The translations under genes were made by a program, and so were the position numbers. From Pseudomonadota bacterium (GTDB lineage Bacteria > Myxococcota_A > UBA796 > SXON01), in NCBI GenBank assembly GCA_005776735.1, contig SXOM01000552.1, positions 1-8,712 of the forward strand: a stretch of 8,712 nucleotides of DNA, given 5' to 3'. Of this stretch, positions 5,198-8,712 are shown in pieces; position 1 is the stretch's first letter; each line of letters starts with the position of its first letter. Below the pieces are notes generated by a model, which did not search any database, was not told the DNA's origin, and was given only the letters and a program-made list of their open reading frames with translations.

Positions 5198-7372
5198 ATG
5201 CGCCTGCTCCCGCTCCTGGTCCTCGTCGCCTGCCCCGAACCGGTGGTCGAGCCGGTCGTGGAGGACCCGCTCACGATGGTCGACCCGTTCATCGGCACCG
5301 GCGGGCCCGGCTTCCGGGTGGGCTCGGCGACGCCCGCGGCGACGGCGCCCTTCGGCCTGGTGAAGCTCGGTCCCGACACCTCCAACGGCGGCGGTGGCCT
5401 CGGGGCGTTCCACTGTGGCGGATACTGGTACCCGGACGACCACGTCGAGGGCTTCTCGCACCTGCACATGCACGGCGTCGGCGTGCCGGGCCTGGGGGCC
5501 CTCTTGTTCATGCCCGGCGACGGCCTGCCGGACGAAGTCCGCGACCCCGAGGACTGGCGCCAGACCTTCGACCACGCCGACGAGGTCGCACGGCCGGGCC
5601 GCTACGACGTGGTGCTCGCCGATGGGATCGAGGTGTCGCTCGCCGCGACGGAGCGCGCCGGGCACCACCGGTACGTGTACCCCGAGGCCGCCGATCCGAC
5701 GCTCGTCATCGACCTCGGGTACGTCAACTACGGGGAGAACCTCGGCGCGGCGATCGAGGTCGACGTCGAGGCGGGCCTCGTCCGCGGGGTGATGACCGTC
5801 GACGACGCCTTCGGCGGCAGCTTCCCGCTGTACTTCGTCGCGGTGGTGGACACCGGGATCCGCTCGGCCACGACGTGGTCGGAGGGGGAGCCGCTGCCCG
5901 GCGCGGCCGCGGGGTCCACCGGGGTGGAGGTGGGCGCGGTCCTGCGGCTCCCGGGCACCGAAGCGCGGGTGCGCGTGGCGGTCTCGCTGGTCGACGTCGC
6001 GGCCGCCGAGGCCAACCTCGCGGCGGAGCTCCCGGCCGACCAGTCGATCGAGGACACCGAGGCGGCGACCCGCGCGATCTGGGCGTCCCGTTTCGACGGA
6101 TGGGGGCTCGCCGGCGGCACCGAAGACGAGCGTGTGATCTACTGGACCTCGCTCTACCACTTGCTCCAGATGCCCACGCTCTACAGCGACGCCGACGGCC
6201 GCTATGTCGGCTTCGACGGGCAGGTTCACACGGCGGACGGTTGGCGCTACCACAGCGACCTTTCGTTGTGGGACACGTATCGGACGGCCCACCCCGCCTT
6301 CGACCTGTTCTTCCCGGACGACGCCGCGAGCTTCGCCCGCAGCCTGGTCGCCATGCGGCAGCAGGGTGGGGCGTTCCCCCGCTGGCCGGTCGCCACCACC
6401 GAGGGCGGGAGCATGATCGGCGCCCCCGCCGACATCGCGCTGGCCGACGCGATCGTGAAGGACGTGCCCGGGTGGGACGTCGACGAAGCGTGGCCGCTGA
6501 TGCTCGCCCAGGCGCGCGGCGAGGGCACCTACCCGTACAACGCCCGTCCCGCGCTCGCCGAGCTCGACACCCTCGGCTTCATCCCCGAGGACATCCAGGG
6601 CGGCAGCGTCGCGTGGCAGCTCGAGCTCTCCTGGGCCGACGCTGCGCTCGCCGCCGCGGCCGAGCACCGCGGGGAGGCCGACGTCGCCGCCGAATTCGAC
6701 GCCCGGGCCCGCCTCTACACCAACCTGTACGACCCCGCGATGGGCTGGTTCCACGCCCGCTACAGCGACGGCACCTTCGCGGCGGAGCTCAACCCGATCC
6801 ACTGGGAGGACGAGTTCGTCGAGGGCAACGCCTGGCAGTACCTCTTCCTCGCGCCGTGGGATCCGTCGGGCCTCGCGGACCTCCTGGACGGCGAGGCGAC
6901 CGCCCGCGAACGCCTCACGGACTTCTTCGAGTTTGCGGTGTCCGAAGGCCAGACGTTGGCGCCCGGCACCTGGTACTGGCACGGCAACGAGCCCGACATC
7001 CACGCGGCGTGGCTCTTTGCGTTGTGGGGCGACGAAGCAGCGACCCGCGACTGGGTGCGCTGGGTGCGCGAGAGCCAGTACCACCGCGATCCCGACGGCC
7101 TCGCCGGCAACGACGACGCCGGCACACTCTCGGCCTGGTACCTGTTCGCGAGCGCGGGGTTCTACCCCATCGCCGGCACGCGCACCTACGTGCTCGCCGA
7201 GCCGGCCTTCGATCGCCTGGACCTGCCGCTCGCCGACGGCGTGTTCGTGGTGCGGCGCGAGGGGGAGGGGACGCTGGTCGCCATCGAGCTCGACGGAGCG
7301 CGGCTCACGGGGCCCACGTTCGACCACGGCGCGCTCCGTGGCGGCAGCGAGCTGGTCTTCCGGTACGAGTAG
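5198..7372 (+). CDS. GH92 family alpha-mannosidase, lipoprotein
   Basis: 724 aa, full length for glycoside hydrolase family 92: calcium-dependent, inverting exo-alpha-mannosidases that trim mannose from N-glycans or mannans. MRLLPLLVLVAC has a lipobox (LVAC, Cys12), so the enzyme is probably lipid-anchored at the envelope. The N-terminal beta-sandwich opens with the family signature VDPFIGTGG (28-36), then 'PAATAPFGLVKLGPDT' and 'GFSHLHMHG' (85-93). The (alpha/alpha)6 part follows from about 290, with 'SLWDTYRTAHP' (356-366), 'VEGNAWQY' (541-548, E542 the candidate catalytic acid), 'HGNEPDIH' (595-602) and 'GNDDAGTLSAWYLF' (637-650; the aspartates include the candidate base), ending 'GFYPIAG'. 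No key motif is missing. The linkage (alpha-1,2, -1,3, -1,4 or -1,6) cannot be read from sequence. No sugar transporter or SusC/D-like genes lie nearby; its divergent neighbour is the ASST-family gene. Confidence 0.93.
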   Translation: MRLLPLLVLVACPEPVVEPVVEDPLTMVDPFIGTGGPGFRVGSATPAATAPFGLVKLGPDTSNGGGGLGAFHCGGYWYPDDHVEGFSHLHMHGVGVPGLGALLFMPGDGLPDEVRDPEDWRQTFDHADEVARPGRYDVVLADGIEVSLAATERAGHHRYVYPEAADPTLVIDLGYVNYGENLGAAIEVDVEAGLVRGVMTVDDAFGGSFPLYFVAVVDTGIRSATTWSEGEPLPGAAAGSTGVEVGAVLRLPGTEARVRVAVSLVDVAAAEANLAAELPADQSIEDTEAATRAIWASRFDGWGLAGGTEDERVIYWTSLYHLLQMPTLYSDADGRYVGFDGQVHTADGWRYHSDLSLWDTYRTAHPAFDLFFPDDAASFARSLVAMRQQGGAFPRWPVATTEGGSMIGAPADIALADAIVKDVPGWDVDEAWPLMLAQARGEGTYPYNARPALAELDTLGFIPEDIQGGSVAWQLELSWADAALAAAAEHRGEADVAAEFDARARLYTNLYDPAMGWFHARYSDGTFAAELNPIHWEDEFVEGNAWQYLFLAPWDPSGLADLLDGEATARERLTDFFEFAVSEGQTLAPGTWYWHGNEPDIHAAWLFALWGDEAATRDWVRWVRESQYHRDPDGLAGNDDAGTLSAWYLFASAGFYPIAGTRTYVLAEPAFDRLDLPLADGVFVVRREGEGTLVAIELDGARLTGPTFDHGALRGGSELVFRYE

Positions 7373-7476
7373 GCGCGCGGTGGCGGCGGGCCGCGACCGT
7401 CCCGAAGCGGGCCGAGGCGGGCGCCCGCCGCGTCGCCTCCGGGGCGGGGGCCGAACGCGCGGGTTAGCCCGGCGCG
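7373..7476. other. G+C-rich spacer with overlapping inverted repeats
   Basis: This 104-bp spacer lies between the GH92 stop and the SGNH-like start. It holds a perfect 14-bp palindrome at 7416-7429 (GGCGGGC/GCCCGCC) and an alternative 6-bp stem, GAGGCG (7414-7419) with CGCCTC (7434-7439), which cannot form at the same time. No U-run follows, so a factor-independent terminator is not supported. I see no coding signal. Confidence 0.35.
7465..7470 (+). promoter_or_regulatory. TAGCCC hexamer 6 nt before the ATG at 7477 (weak leaderless -10 candidate)
   Basis: Plus strand reads TAGCCC-GGCGCG-ATG. Only the TA matches a -10 element, but its position equals that before the starts at 130, 2681 and 5198, and no Shine-Dalgarno sequence is present. 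Weak taken alone. Confidence 0.2.
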
Positions 7477-8712
7477 ATGGTCTGGCGCCTCCTGGCGGGA
7501 GTCCTACCGCTCGTGCTCGCCGCCGGCTTCGTCGTGTGGGGCTCGGCGCCGGCGCCCTACGTCCCCAGTGAGCTGGTGCTCGCGCAGGACGCGCGGCTGG
7601 CCGAACGCCCGGTCGACTTCGTCGTCGTCGGGCCCTCGGCGGCCGCGATGGACCTGGACCTGAAGCGGCTGGCGCAGTCCACCGGCCTCGGGGTGGGCGT
7701 GTCCTTGTCGCTCAACTCGTCCACAGCGGCGCACTGGTACGCGATGTTGCGGGAACGGGTGTACGCGGCGGGCCAGCGGCCGCGCCTGGTCGTGGTGGCC
7801 GCGCCGTTGGTGATGGCGGTCGACCCCGCTCCGCTCGGGGCCAAGGCGCTCGCGATGCTGGCCGACCAGGCGCCGGTCCCGGACGCGGTCCTGGCGCAGA
7901 AGGTGTACGGCTCGGCGCGGCCGGCGTGGGTCGAGCGGCTGGTGCGGCGCCGGGCCAAGTGGTCGCGCAACGTGATCGACGCGGTGCGCGGACCGCTCGT
8001 CGGGGCCTGCTTCGGCGCGGGGGGGGAAGGCCTGGCCGTCCACGACGCCGCGGCGGCCGCGGTCTTCGAGGGCGACCAGGGCCGCACCGGGGTGGTCCGC
8101 CTGTTGCCCGTGGTCGAGGAGGAGGCGGCGGGCGTCGGCGGGGCCGCCGCCGGAGCGCCGATCCTGGCCGATCTGTTCGATCTGGTGCGCCTCGCCGGCG
8201 GCCGGGCGGTCTTCGTGCGGCTCCCGCTCGGCGAACAGGTCCGGAGCTTCGACGCGCTCGACGTGGCCCGCGAGCGTGCTGCCGTCGAGCTGATCGAGGC
8301 GCACGGGGCCGGCTATCTCGACCTGCGGCACGCGGTCACCGAACGCGGCGAGTTCGCGGACAACTTCCACCTGAACCGGCTCGGTCGCCTGCGCCTCACC
8401 GCGGCGCTGGGCGAGGCACTGACGCGCAGCGGCGCCCTCGGCAGCGGTCCGATGGCGGCCGCGGTCTTGCCGATGGTGCCGACCGTGCGCGCGTCGGGCG
8501 TGCCGCCGCGACCACCGGCGGCGGAGCCGGCTTCCGGCTGTCGGGGGCTCGTGCGGTGGGCGGTACCCGAGCTCGCCGCCCTCCGGGGGCTCGGCGTCGA
8601 CGCCGACCCGCCGCTGGCGTTGTGGGAGGGCGACACCGCGCTGGTGCGCGGAAAGGCGCGCGTGGGCGGCTGCGACGGGGTGTGGGCGGCGACGGCCGAG
8701 GGCCTCCGCTAC
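7477..8712 (+). CDS. Membrane-anchored SGNH-hydrolase-like protein (C-terminus beyond window)
   Basis: 412 codons are seen and the frame is still open at the window edge. The N-terminus, MVWRLLAGVLPLVLAAGFVVWG, is a signal anchor or uncleaved signal, so the rest would be periplasmic. The fold resembles the SGNH-like proteins that work with MBOAT acyltransferases in O-acylation of exported polysaccharides. Evidence: 'DFVVVGPSAAAMD' (47-59, S54 at the nucleophile place), 'AGQRPRLVVVAAP' (98-110, the typical 'RPrlVvv' strand) and 'DNFHLNRLGR' (295-304), a DxxH block with D295 and H298. The usual GDS is GPS here. After about residue 320 comes a Pro/Ala linker and a further part with C355 and C399, not recognised. 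No MBOAT gene is in view; it could lie downstream. Whether this is an esterase, a transferase or inactive cannot be decided from sequence. The start is chosen because it gives the full hydrophobic segment; no Shine-Dalgarno sequence is present. Confidence 0.65.
   Translation, partial: MVWRLLAGVLPLVLAAGFVVWGSAPAPYVPSELVLAQDARLAERPVDFVVVGPSAAAMDLDLKRLAQSTGLGVGVSLSLNSSTAAHWYAMLRERVYAAGQRPRLVVVAAPLVMAVDPAPLGAKALAMLADQAPVPDAVLAQKVYGSARPAWVERLVRRRAKWSRNVIDAVRGPLVGACFGAGGEGLAVHDAAAAAVFEGDQGRTGVVRLLPVVEEEAAGVGGAAAGAPILADLFDLVRLAGGRAVFVRLPLGEQVRSFDALDVARERAAVELIEAHGAGYLDLRHAVTERGEFADNFHLNRLGRLRLTAALGEALTRSGALGSGPMAAAVLPMVPTVRASGVPPRPPAAEPASGCRGLVRWAVPELAALRGLGVDADPPLALWEGDTALVRGKARVGGCDGVWAATAEGLRY

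Noticed and set aside
4583..7327. Frame of 914 codons open on the minus strand across the GH92 gene and part of the ASST gene
   Set aside because: It is antisense to two confidently recognised genes, its translation is Arg/Gly/Val-rich without motifs, and stop-free antisense frames are common at this G+C content.
5080..7467. Frame of 795 codons on the plus strand overlapping the GH92 gene in another frame
   Set aside because: The Arg/Pro/Gly-rich product has no family signature, while the GH92 frame contains every expected family motif.
7504..8370. Minus-strand frame of 288 codons opposite the SGNH-like gene
   Set aside because: The plus-strand frame has a signal anchor and the Ser and DxxH motifs; the opposite frame is Arg/Asp/His-rich shadow.

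Overview
This is a very G+C-rich, gene-dense bacterial window. It reads as accessory chromosome from a predatory or soil/aquatic member of the Myxococcota or a related deltaproteobacterial lineage. That assignment is an inference. It rests on strong G/C third positions, many short-signal lipoproteins, a 'TADTAD' linker after a lipobox, and a MopE-type DxDGDGYG/CDD repeat protein. No rRNA, tRNA, mobile element, CRISPR array or phage gene is visible.

Layout: (1) On the minus strand, a truncated lipoprotein with a poly-Asp tract (1-130) lies 34 bp downstream of an 838-aa lipoprotein (165-2681). The latter combines six Cys-rich MopE-like repeats with an FG-GAP beta-propeller. (2) A 119-bp divergent spacer with repeats and a hairpin separates it from a plus-strand secreted protein (2801-3583), which has a CARDB/DUF11-like domain, a Cys-containing tail and very biased codons. 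A strong 11-bp hairpin follows its stop. (3) Convergent to it, on the minus strand, is a lipidated arylsulfotransferase-family protein (3726-5069) that keeps the catalytic histidines. (4) Divergent from that, on the plus strand, is a complete GH92 alpha-mannosidase lipoprotein (5198-7372). (5) A membrane-anchored SGNH-hydrolase-like protein (7477 to the window end) follows on the plus strand.

All six genes encode products predicted to leave the cytoplasm: four lipoproteins, one secreted protein and one membrane-anchored enzyme. A sulfotransferase, a mannosidase and a possible O-acyl esterase/transferase suggest work on surface or environmental glycans, but nothing shows that they form one pathway. 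Only the first two minus-strand genes look like an operon.

The most unusual signal is in the start regions. The two genes with clear Shine-Dalgarno sequences (2801 and 5069) lack it. The four without one all carry TA at the same place, as TANNNN-N6-ATG, twice as TANNNT. This is the spacing expected if the -10 element lies directly upstream of a leaderless mRNA. I found no convincing multi-gene novel defence or mobile system here.
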